7,846 nucleotides of DNA, taken from contig JAEZKP010000044.1 of the NCBI GenBank assembly GCA_023436145.1, positions 1 to 7,846 of the forward strand, given 5' to 3'. Shown here in pieces: positions 1 through 6,193 of the stretch (position 1 is its first letter; each line of letters starts with the position of its first letter). The position numbers were made by a program, and so were the translations under genes. The notes below the pieces were generated by a model that was given only the letters and a program-made list of their open reading frames with translations, ran no database searches and was not told the DNA's origin. The DNA comes from Fibrobacterota bacterium (GTDB taxonomy: Bacteria > Fibrobacterota > Chitinivibrionia > Chitinivibrionales > Chitinispirillaceae).

Positions 1-135
1 CACGCAAGACTCGGTACTGGTGGGTGGCTAGCCCTTGCCAGATATGGACTTCCTGTCAATATACTCTTTGACAGGTCACTATATAAGAGACACCAAGCTT
101 TCTTGGCGTACCAACGGGTCGCTGCACAGTTGTAG
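1..135 (+). CDS. C-terminal end of an unrecognised plus-strand protein (partial)
   Basis: Frame 1 is open from the window edge to a TAG at 133-135 and encodes 44 residues ending in AYQRVAAQL. Features such as GTGGWLALARYG and the charged stretch FDRSLYKRHQAF look like real protein rather than random translation. By my count bases 1-120 are about half G+C, clearly richer than the minus-strand genes to the right, which suggests a different origin. The stop codon lies inside the left arm of the palindromic element at 111-187. This is what is seen when a gene cassette's reading frame runs into its own attC site. It converges with the CBASS operon, so it belongs to another transcription unit. I do not recognise the family, and the start lies outside the window. 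Confidence 0.5.
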   Translation, partial: HARLGTGGWLALARYGLPVNILFDRSLYKRHQAFLAYQRVAAQL

Positions 136-187
136 TTGGGCTTTGACAATTACAACTTGCAGCTGTTATGCGTTTGTTATGTTGGCT
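111..187 (+). repeat. attC-like palindromic element 1 (left border of CBASS module)
   Basis: CCAAC (111-115) and GTTATGC (165-171) are the outer cores. Between them, GCTGCA (121-126) pairs with TGCAGC (158-163). AGTTGTAGTTG (128-138) pairs with 147-157, with one G-T pair, around an 8-base loop. C127 is left as a single unpaired base in the left arm. A five-base spacer (116-120), a bulged base in the left arm and AAC/GTT cores match the known layout of integron attC sites. The left core fits the RYYYAAC consensus poorly and the right core departs from GTTRRRY by one base. Bases 165-187, ending TTATGTTGGCT, recur inverted at 5290-5311. It could also be another type of mobile or structural repeat. 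Confidence 0.55.
165..187 (+). repeat. Left terminal inverted repeat of CBASS module
   Basis: This 23-base stretch starts GTTATGCG and ends TTATGTTGGCT. Its reverse complement is found at 5290-5311; only the three or four bases in the middle differ. GCCCGCGC follows 15 bases further in (203-210). The same octamer appears in inverted orientation near the other end of the module (5270-5277). Confidence 0.65.
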
Positions 188-242
188 CCGTTCCTAATTC
201 TTGCCCGCGCTTAAATTCCGAATTCTTATATTTTTATGGTAT
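188..242. other. Short gap downstream of the CBASS operon
   Basis: These 55 bases lie between palindromic element 1 and the stop codon of the effector gene. Apart from the GCCCGCGC octamer (203-210) I see no gene. I also see no hairpin followed by a T-run on the minus strand, so no intrinsic terminator for the operon is evident. Confidence 0.5.
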
Positions 243-1919
243 CTACCTTAAATCCATCAAATTTAATATCTTTTCATACTTTAATTCCTGCCGTCTGTTG
301 TAATTGTAAACATATGTATCTGGATACATACTTTCTCGAATCACCCTGCCTATTTCTAAACACAATCCGGCAGGAGCTGCGAAGAATAAGTGTAGCTCAT
401 CGTACTGTGTATGAATTTCATCTAATTTCTCTTTTATTCCATTTTTTAATTGCTGAACATCTCCAGAATAGTTTAAAGTAGATAACTTAGGGTTTTCAAT
501 TGAAAATTCTATTGAGTCATACTCTTTAACAAGCGCAGCTGATACATCTTCTTGTTTTACAATTGCACTTACGCTCAGGATTATTGCTAAAACCTTACTG
601 TTTTTTTTGATATATTTTACCTGAAAAGCAATATTATCGCAATGCTCATTATACACCCAATTTTGAGAGTTTTCAAAATATTGATATATGATTATATTGG
701 ACGAATTATTTTGCATCAAGTAGCCAAAAGAAACTAGTAGTGGTATTGGAGCTAAAGGGAAAACATGTATCCTATTAACAGATTCTTTTATAATACTTTC
801 ATAAAAGTTAACAACTGTTAAAATGCATTGTTTCCATTCCTTTTTTGTTTTTGGATGAATATCTTGTAATGCTGTCCTGTATATTACAGGTTTATTAATG
901 TCAAACTTATAAATGATTTGGTTTAATTCTAAATTCATTCCAAATAATTTAAAATCAATTAAAATATCTCTCGATTCCAGTTTGTTCTTCTTAAATTTGT
1001 CACCATTTAAATAATACTTACCATGTTTTGCTGAATTCACTGTATAATCATATGTCCATTTTGATAGTGTGCTATCCCAATTGTAAAATTCAAAATAATT
1101 TTGATCATCATTAGTATTAATATTGCCAACGATAAAACCAGCAGGGTAATCAATGTCTTCAGCTCTGGCTTGCCTACAAGAGCAAAACTCAGTATTTATA
1201 GATGGGTCATAAATGATACTAGATTCATGACAGTGGCCGCCTAAATATAAATCGATATCACTTGTTTTTAACATTGTTCGTAAATGGTTCTCAACTGTTT
1301 TATTAAAATCAGAAAACCTATGGTGTCCAATTGCGATTTTTATAGGAATATTTTTTATCTCATCATCATTTAAAATATTATTAAGTGTATTTAAACCAAT
1401 ATGGAGTTTACCTGTCTCATTATCTGAATCACAACACATCCACGCTGTATTTATATGTATAATAGCAATTTTTTCGTCGATGATTTTTAAGAAGTGAATT
1501 TTATCCGGGTATGTCCTTCCTAATATATCATTATATGCATAGTAGAAGTCTTTTTGGCCAAGTATTAATTTGTTTATATAATAATCTTCTTTGGAATCAA
1601 GAATACTAATATTCCATAGCTCATTACAGATATCAATTCTTTTTTCTGGAACATTTCTATCAATATCATGGTTACCAGGAACAATAAATATTTTATCAAT
1701 TGGTACAGATGCCTTATTTGCAATCTTTTGGATTAATGCTTTTGCTTCAGTGTAACCAGTATTCTTATCACTTATATCACCTGTAATAAGAATAAATGTA
1801 AAATCAGAATTTTGTTTAATATACTGAATCTCATCTAATAATGCGTCCTGCATTATTTTTGTTTTTATTCCTAATGACAGCGAATGTAAATCTGAGATAT
1901 GAAGCCATTTATATTCCAT
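243..1919 (-). CDS. CBASS effector: calcineurin-like metallophosphoesterase fused to SAVED sensor
   Basis: The protein has 558 residues. Its N-terminal half (about 1-270) carries the full calcineurin-like metal and catalytic set: D10-x-H12, G47-D48, GNHD at 82-85, GHH at 198-200 and GHCH at 228-231. An active two-metal phosphoesterase is therefore expected. The C-terminal half (about 335-556) looks like SAVED, the CARF-related sensor of cyclic oligonucleotides. It has two related blocks, HVFPLAPIPLLVSFG (385-399) and HLFFAAPAGLCLEIG (510-524), each followed by a strand ending in YxY. It is the last gene of the operon, 33 bases after cap3, with a good AAGGA site at 1933-1929 placed 9 bases before the ATG. 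By analogy with nuclease-SAVED (Cap4), ligand binding should activate the enzyme. The substrate may be nucleic acid, a nucleotide or another phosphoester. Hydrolysis of the signal itself is an alternative. No signal peptide or membrane segment is seen. The domain calls are firm; the substrate is unknown. Confidence 0.9.
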   Translation of the reverse strand: MEYKWLHISDLHSLSLGIKTKIMQDALLDEIQYIKQNSDFTFILITGDISDKNTGYTEAKALIQKIANKASVPIDKIFIVPGNHDIDRNVPEKRIDICNELWNISILDSKEDYYINKLILGQKDFYYAYNDILGRTYPDKIHFLKIIDEKIAIIHINTAWMCCDSDNETGKLHIGLNTLNNILNDDEIKNIPIKIAIGHHRFSDFNKTVENHLRTMLKTSDIDLYLGGHCHESSIIYDPSINTEFCSCRQARAEDIDYPAGFIVGNINTNDDQNYFEFYNWDSTLSKWTYDYTVNSAKHGKYYLNGDKFKKNKLESRDILIDFKLFGMNLELNQIIYKFDINKPVIYRTALQDIHPKTKKEWKQCILTVVNFYESIIKESVNRIHVFPLAPIPLLVSFGYLMQNNSSNIIIYQYFENSQNWVYNEHCDNIAFQVKYIKKNSKVLAIILSVSAIVKQEDVSAALVKEYDSIEFSIENPKLSTLNYSGDVQQLKNGIKEKLDEIHTQYDELHLFFAAPAGLCLEIGRVIRESMYPDTYVYNYNRRQELKYEKILNLMDLR

Positions 1920-1928
1920 AACTCGTTT

Positions 1929-1933
1929 TCCTT
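1929..1933 (-). promoter_or_regulatory. Ribosome binding site of the effector gene
   Basis: AAGGA on the minus strand, 9 bases before the ATG at 1919-1917. It supports this start and suggests the effector is translated independently of cap3. Confidence 0.6.
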
Positions 1934-1952
1934 AATTTTATTAATTTACTTA

Positions 1953-2450
1953 TTAATTACTAAGTATAATGTTTGTTTCGTCAAGCTGATAAAGTTTTCC
2001 TTTAAGGACAAGCCAATACAGCGTTGTACTTGTACCGACAATTGTAAATACCATCATATCGAATATATGGTTGTTTTTTTTAAATTGTTTCATCCAGTCG
2101 CTAATGTCACAGTAGGATGGAGTTGGCACCATTTCTGGGTGGCTATGCCAAGTCCCTAAATAGACTTCTTGTTTTCCCGAACACTGAAATCTTTTATTTA
2201 GGATATCGCCGTGTTTGACAGACCTTAGTCTAAATGAAAACTTGTTTCTTACATCTACTTCATCAGGTTCAGTGACACAAGTAATAGTTATTCTTTTCCC
2301 ATCTACAGAATGCGTTCCTATAAGTATCCCGCATGATTCATTATGATCAGATTTGATCTGTCTGTATTTTGCAAATACATCCAAAGTATTGTTAGAAATA
2401 ACTACATTAATATTTTCATTTAATTTTTGGGTTGCAGACATCGCATCCAT
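1953..2450 (-). CDS. cap3: Cap3: JAMM/MPN deconjugating isopeptidase of type II CBASS
   Basis: The protein has 165 residues, a single JAB/MPN domain. The zinc-metalloprotease motif is complete: E38 in NESCGILIG, then H102 and H104 in WHSHPE, and S112 and D115 in PSYCD. In characterised type II CBASS, Cap3 cleaves the isopeptide bond by which Cap2 attaches the cyclase C-terminus to a target, and so restrains priming. The reading frame begins 35 bases inside the 3' end of cap2, so translational coupling is likely. Met1 (2450) and Met4 (2441) are both possible starts; neither has a strong ribosome binding site, and both precede the domain. A stand-alone DNA-repair RadC-like or phage-tail JAB protein is excluded in practice by the gene order next to the E2-E1 and nucleotidyltransferase genes. 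Confidence 0.95.
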   Translation of the reverse strand: MDAMSATQKLNENINVVISNNTLDVFAKYRQIKSDHNESCGILIGTHSVDGKRITITCVTEPDEVDVRNKFSFRLRSVKHGDILNKRFQCSGKQEVYLGTWHSHPEMVPTPSYCDISDWMKQFKKNNHIFDMMVFTIVGTSTTLYWLVLKGKLYQLDETNIILSN

Positions 2451-4122
2451 CCCAGCTAAAATTTTCTACTATAAGGTTATTATTAAAATTATTATATCTA
2501 TAGGAAGTTTCTAATGTTAAGCTCTTATTATTCGATGATTTCCAAGAAATCCGACAAGAATGATCCAATTCATTGTTCATTGCTAAAAGCGCTAACCTTG
2601 CTCCTAAAATCGCAGTTTGAATAGAATCTATACAAGAGTAAGGTAAGAAATGTGAACCACACCCTGATAGGTCTATAGCAATTTCTTGCTCTGCTTTTAG
2701 GAAATTTTGAATGGCCTCCAGTGATTTATTACCATACCTGTCTCTGTAAAGGCAATTCAAACATCCATTCCCTTTACTGTGCACATATATTGAATGCCCT
2801 CCAACACCATATCCCTCAACCCAAACATAAACCACCCAAGGCTTTTTCTCCAAATTAAATAATTTTTCATTAAAGAATCGTTCATCGGTTGGTGAACCTG
2901 TCGCTACAATGAACCCTGTAACGCTATTTAGATAACCAGCATCTAAACAATCTTTTAAATATTTGCGTTTATTTGAGGCTTGTATATTAACATATGGATA
3001 TTTTATTGCCAAATCATGGGCTAATGCAGAACTTTTTAACGAACCGATATGCTGCGATGATAAATAATGTCGATAAATATTATCAGTTGTTAATTCATCA
3101 TAATCTACTAAGTCTAAATTATCTATTCCTGAGCAGACTAATTGTCTTGCGATCTCTGCTCCAACTGATCCACACCCAACGATTGTAATTTTGTGGTTAC
3201 TATTTACCGTTGCTCCACCACGCGGCTTTAAATATTCCTTATAATGAAGCTTGACATAAAAAGGTGTTACAGACCAAAGATATAAATCTTGATCATTATC
3301 AAATGGTGCATTTAATTTAACTTTGCTTTGAAATTTGATACAAAACCAACCGTGTTGCCCATCTCCTATATTAATTGATCCCAATATCCAGATTGTTTTG
3401 GCTTTATTTTTTCTTGCAATATCTTTAAGCTGGTTTTTTTGCAGCTCTGGTAAAATTGTTAATACATTTTTCCACCATTCAATAATAACCGTATTTGGGT
3501 TAGGAGGTAAAACATTCTGATTTATTGGAAAATAAAATGCTTTGCCAATAGTTTGTGATTTATTACGGTTTTCCTTTTTATATCCATATTTATCATTAAT
3601 TATATTTGTGGATGAGTCCGTAAAAAATGTTGTATTGTTTTTAGTAAAGTTTTCTATCAGTTTAATTTTGTCACTTGGCTCGACAAAACTTATTATACTA
3701 GTATTATCATTTTCTGTAGCAAACTTCCAATGTGCTGTAAATTCTTTTTCAATTTCATTTGCATTACTTTCTTCGCTCTCCAAACCGGTATTAACTGTTG
3801 CGACCGCTTTTTCAAGTGCTTTTAAGTAAACTATTTCTGGTCTTGAAAAATCAATATGACGATTAACTGAAACACCCTCACATATAATTCCCTTGTTGTA
3901 CTTATTATCCCACCCTACATGCGCAATTGAACCAAACGATCTCCTGTCAAGAAGATACAATTTTGGTAGTTCAAAAGGGAAATTATTCTCGAAAGTCCCT
4001 TCAATTTGATAGCATTTACCATTAACACAATGGTTTGTTAAAATAGTATTTGATGAACAATCTGCTTCATAACCGTGTTTGCGTAAATGCTCAACAATAG
4101 AAGAAATGTTAACATCTCCCAT
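2416..4122 (-). CDS. cap2: Cap2: fused E2-E1 ubiquitin-like conjugation enzyme of type II CBASS
   Basis: The protein has 568 residues. The N-terminal E2-like domain (about 1-110) has the fold signature FPFELPKLYL (48-57) and a candidate catalytic Cys81 in GIICEG. A linker and intermediate domain follow. The ThiF/E1-like domain spans about 305-568. It has the nucleotide loop GCGSVG at 316-321, then LVDYD with D340, and N348 and R351 for ATP handling. C488 in SGCGSHF is a candidate active-site cysteine. A structural zinc site is formed by CLNC (454-457) and CDVC (560-563). Cap2 adenylates the cyclase C-terminus and passes it through thioesters on E1 and E2 to a target, which primes signal production. 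The start codon overlaps the cyclase stop in a TAATG junction, with GGGAG just upstream, and the end overlaps cap3. All expected key residues are present, so an active enzyme is predicted. Confidence 0.95.
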   Translation of the reverse strand: MGDVNISSIVEHLRKHGYEADCSSNTILTNHCVNGKCYQIEGTFENNFPFELPKLYLLDRRSFGSIAHVGWDNKYNKGIICEGVSVNRHIDFSRPEIVYLKALEKAVATVNTGLESEESNANEIEKEFTAHWKFATENDNTSIISFVEPSDKIKLIENFTKNNTTFFTDSSTNIINDKYGYKKENRNKSQTIGKAFYFPINQNVLPPNPNTVIIEWWKNVLTILPELQKNQLKDIARKNKAKTIWILGSINIGDGQHGWFCIKFQSKVKLNAPFDNDQDLYLWSVTPFYVKLHYKEYLKPRGGATVNSNHKITIVGCGSVGAEIARQLVCSGIDNLDLVDYDELTTDNIYRHYLSSQHIGSLKSSALAHDLAIKYPYVNIQASNKRKYLKDCLDAGYLNSVTGFIVATGSPTDERFFNEKLFNLEKKPWVVYVWVEGYGVGGHSIYVHSKGNGCLNCLYRDRYGNKSLEAIQNFLKAEQEIAIDLSGCGSHFLPYSCIDSIQTAILGARLALLAMNNELDHSCRISWKSSNNKSLTLETSYRYNNFNNNLIVENFSWDGCDVCNPKIK

Positions 4123-4134
4123 TATGCTCCCTGT
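4122..4134 (-). promoter_or_regulatory. cap2 ribosome binding site inside the cyclase C-terminal codons
   Basis: On the minus strand the last codons CAG GGA GCA and the stop TAA contain GGGAG, placed 4 bases before the cap2 ATG. Stop and start share one base (TAATG). The site lies in the codons for the cyclase tail Gln-Gly-Ala, so both genes are tightly coupled. Confidence 0.6.
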
Positions 4135-5168
4135 GGTGATGCAATATACCCAGGTTCTTTGAATGTTTTATTGGCTGACTTAGTATCATCATCATCATCA
4201 GGAATTGGAAAGTCACTCCCAAAAATATCTTTGTTTAAAGTTTCACATTGTTTTACTAATGATGGTTCCTCGTATACCGAATCCAATTTTTCCTTCAGTT
4301 TTTCAAATTTATTGTAAAGTAATGTTCCTACTGTATTCCCATGCTTTTCAAAAATGTCACGATACGGTCTCACTGGTAATTTTACTTGGACTACATATTT
4401 CTTTTCAGCATAATCAGTACATCTAAAGTATTTAATTAATATTCTCTGAACTGTTACCTTTAATGCTAGCAAATCATTTATGTCACCATCTGCAGAAATA
4501 CTTTTTACAAATGACTCTTTAATCATTACAGATAGCCCAATTGAATAAATTTTCTTTTGTTCTGATTCTGGGATACAATAATCTCTCCATCTTTTCGTGT
4601 ATCGAATTAAGCGCTTATATTGTTGGTAAGAATCATCATTATCAAAGGCATTTTTATCATTTAACCAATCTATCAACCCTTTGGGATCGGATTCTTCCCA
4701 AGATCTTTGTTCCTTTTGTGAATGTTCTTTACCAACTGCTAAATAATAAATATTGTTATCATTCTTCTTGTAAACAGGATAATCAAGGTGAAAGTGTTTT
4801 TCGCCTGCTTTATAGTATTGTGCTGTAACACATGGCTTTTTTATTTTTGGTTCTTTAAAATTTCTTAACGACAATACATCCCTTAAACTCTTTTTGACAT
4901 CAATAGGGTCTTCAGGTGCCTTTTCTGCGGATATTACAATACCAACGTCAATATCATACTCCCCATCAATTGGCTCAATCGTCGTATTTGTTATATATGA
5001 TCCTTGTTTAAAAGATTCAATAACGGGGTACCCTTTTTCTTTAAAATCGTTTATGATATCTTCTTTTATCGATTCATCTTTTTCCCTTATTTTTTTTAAT
5101 TTCTCATCTTGCCAGGTTAAGTAGATATTTCCATCAAATTTGTTGAATTGGTTTTGAAGACTCACCAT
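4122..5168 (-). CDS. CBASS CD-NTase (cGAS/DncV-like cyclic oligonucleotide synthase)
   Basis: The protein has 348 residues, usual for a CD-NTase. It shows the nucleotidyltransferase signature: GSY at 56-58 after KQ, the metal-binding pair D72 and D74 in YDIDVG, and a third acid D129 in HLDYP. The helical C-terminal domain runs to about 310. An acidic linker (DDDDD, 324-328) leads to a flexible tail ending in GYIASPQGA. This is the kind of exposed C-terminus that Cap2 activates and conjugates. The enzyme should make a cyclic di- or trinucleotide on infection. The SAVED effector is compatible with either, and I cannot assign clade or product. As first gene it probably sets the operon's translation. 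AAGGAG at 5177-5172 lies only 3 bases before ATG 5168 but 6 bases before GTG 5165, so initiation at the GTG (347 residues) is quite possible. Confidence 0.93.
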   Translation of the reverse strand: MVSLQNQFNKFDGNIYLTWQDEKLKKIREKDESIKEDIINDFKEKGYPVIESFKQGSYITNTTIEPIDGEYDIDVGIVISAEKAPEDPIDVKKSLRDVLSLRNFKEPKIKKPCVTAQYYKAGEKHFHLDYPVYKKNDNNIYYLAVGKEHSQKEQRSWEESDPKGLIDWLNDKNAFDNDDSYQQYKRLIRYTKRWRDYCIPESEQKKIYSIGLSVMIKESFVKSISADGDINDLLALKVTVQRILIKYFRCTDYAEKKYVVQVKLPVRPYRDIFEKHGNTVGTLLYNKFEKLKEKLDSVYEEPSLVKQCETLNKDIFGSDFPIPDDDDDTKSANKTFKEPGYIASPQGA

Positions 5169-5171
5169 ATA

Positions 5172-5177
5172 CTCCTT
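5172..5177 (-). promoter_or_regulatory. Ribosome binding site of the CD-NTase gene
   Basis: A strong AAGGAG. The spacing is 3 bases to ATG (5168) and 6 bases to the next in-frame codon GTG (5165). The distance favours GTG, though ATG cannot be excluded. Confidence 0.65.
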
Positions 5178-5209
5178 AAAAGTGTAAAAGATATAAATTG
5201 AATTTTAAT

Positions 5210-5238
5210 ATTTCACATTCCTATAAAATGCATTTCAA
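5210..5238 (-). promoter_or_regulatory. Possible promoter of the CBASS operon
   Basis: On the minus strand, TTGAAA (5238-5233) is followed after 17 bases by TGAAAT (5215-5210). This is a near-consensus -35 with a poor -10, about 40 bases before the CD-NTase start. In such AT-rich DNA, chance matches are common. Confidence 0.25.
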
Positions 5239-5289
5239 GTTTCCGGTTAGTATTAATTAATTTCTTTCCGCGCGGGCTATTCTTTTCCC

Positions 5290-5396
5290 AGCCAACATAA
5301 TTTCGCATAACAGGTTGGTCCACTCGCACGAAGATTTACGTAGTGATAACGGAGTAAATTTTTGTGCTGGGCCTGTTAGGCGATTTTATGCTGGCT
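5290..5396. repeat. attC-like palindromic element 2 between the two modules
   Basis: Its outer arms 5290-5314 and 5372-5396 are imperfect inverted repeats matching at 21 of 25 positions. They contain the cores GCATAAC (5305-5311) and GTTAGGC (5375-5381); the second fits the attC consensus GTTRRRY exactly. Inside, GCACGAAGATTTAC (5326-5339) pairs with 5354-5367 over 14 positions with two G-T pairs. GGTCCA (5315-5316 region to 5322) can pair with TGGGCC (5368-5373), leaving unpaired bases mainly in the left arm. Bulges in one arm and AAC/GTT cores are attC hallmarks. The extended 25-base outer repeats are not typical of textbook attC sites, so a different palindromic mobile element remains possible. 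Confidence 0.6.
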
Positions 5397-5399
5397 TAT

Positions 5400-5415
5400 G
5401 GCACATGGATGTGCC
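5400..5415. repeat. Hairpin with CATGGATG centre, left end of module 2
   Basis: GGCACAT and ATGTGCC form a perfect 7-bp stem around GG. It lies 3 bases inside the module border. A near-identical hairpin sits at the other end of the module (7638-7653). On the minus strand, the direction of the genes, it lacks a following T-run, so it is not an ordinary terminator for them. Confidence 0.65.
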
Positions 5416-5457
5416 TTATTATAATTTATCATTTCTTACTATTTTCTTTAGGTTCCT

Positions 5458-6189
5458 TTACCGACTCTTTTTCAATATCAAGTTAAGGTATTCCGATGGT
5501 TTTCCAAGTAAAAACTGCATTGCCGTATCAAAAACTTTATATTTTTCTATTTGATATTTTGATGGTGTTGTGATAACGAAGCACTCTTTTTTGATGCCAA
5601 GTTTTGAAAGAATGCAGGGGCCAATTAGTGCTCGCAATGCACTTGAATACTCTTCCCAAGGTGTATAATGTTTCAACCTTTTAAGCTCTTCTATTATTTT
5701 TGGATCATTAGGTATTTTTAACTGTCGTTTCTCTAATAAAAATTTAAATTCATCGCGAGCATCAACCCATCTATTACCTAAATCAAAAAATACATCTCCA
5801 GGGATAACATGATTTAATGCGTTAGTAAATTGTTGAGAGTTTACTGTATCGCCAACAATTTTATCCAGGTATATTTGTAAGCGAAAAATGATAATCATTA
5901 TATCTGTTGGAACTGTTTTATTTACACTAAGATTTTTTATTTCTTTAACTTCAATCCCATCTTTGTTTTTTTGCAAAAGTACAATATATGGTTCATATAT
6001 TGCATCTGATGTTCCTTCTTGTGAAAGTCCAGCTATTATTTCACCTTCTTGAGCTTTTTGGATTCCTTGTATTGCACAATTAAAAGCTCTTATAAGGGGG
6101 TGTGGATTATAATCTGGGTTATGTTTTGTTTTTCTTATTACATAATCGATAAAAATCCGCATACCATCACCAAAAAGATCAATTTCCAT
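5458..6189 (-). CDS. Unrecognised 243-residue protein, second gene of module 2
   Basis: I do not recognise this family. The protein is mixed charged and hydrophobic with no signal peptide, no membrane segment and no obvious catalytic motif. Visible features are GEIIAGLSQEGTSDA (about 49-63), a predicted helical middle with FDLGNRWVDARDEFKFLLEKRQ (split here as FDLGNRW at about 138 and DEFKFLLEKRQ at about 148), and ALRALIGPCILSKLG (about 185-199). It starts 4 bases after the stop of the preceding gene, with only a weak GAG site, so translational coupling and joint function are likely. Base composition is like its neighbours. Context (a two-gene unit beside a CBASS operon, bounded by palindromic elements) makes a defence or cassette-borne accessory role plausible, but this is inference. 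Confidence 0.75.
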   Translation of the reverse strand: MEIDLFGDGMRIFIDYVIRKTKHNPDYNPHPLIRAFNCAIQGIQKAQEGEIIAGLSQEGTSDAIYEPYIVLLQKNKDGIEVKEIKNLSVNKTVPTDIMIIIFRLQIYLDKIVGDTVNSQQFTNALNHVIPGDVFFDLGNRWVDARDEFKFLLEKRQLKIPNDPKIIEELKRLKHYTPWEEYSSALRALIGPCILSKLGIKKECFVITTPSKYQIEKYKVFDTAMQFLLGKPSEYLNLILKKSR

Positions 6190-6193
6190 ATTT

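Larger units (their letters stand above)
5169..5289. other. Leader region of the CBASS operon
   Basis: This AT-rich stretch holds the candidate promoter and the ribosome binding site. The GC-rich palindrome CCGCGCGG at 5268-5275 lies within GCGCGGGC (5270-5277), the inverted copy of the octamer at 203-210. I see no gene in it. Confidence 0.5.

Noticed and set aside
52..75. Inverted repeat CCTGTCAA / TTGACAGG with 8-base loop
   Set aside because: It lies within the apparent coding end of the left gene and is unrelated to the border motif. An 8-bp match over this distance may be chance.
1899..2159. Plus-strand reading frames opposite the CBASS genes (for example here, and at 236-481, 3542-3829, 4541-4828)
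   Set aside because: Each lies antisense within a gene with complete domain motifs, shows no domain of its own and lacks a convincing start site.
1953..2450. JAB protein as RadC or a phage tail peptidase
   Set aside because: The JAMM motif alone would allow it, but the overlap with an E2-E1 gene and the adjoining cyclase identify it as Cap3.
5400..5415. Hairpin as an intrinsic terminator of module 2
   Set aside because: On the strand of the genes it is not followed by a T-run. Its twin at 7638-7653 lies upstream of the module's first gene, where a terminator would make no sense.
5315..5554. Plus-strand reading frame across element 2
   Set aside because: It begins inside the palindrome, runs antisense into the end of the 243-residue gene and has no recognisable protein features.
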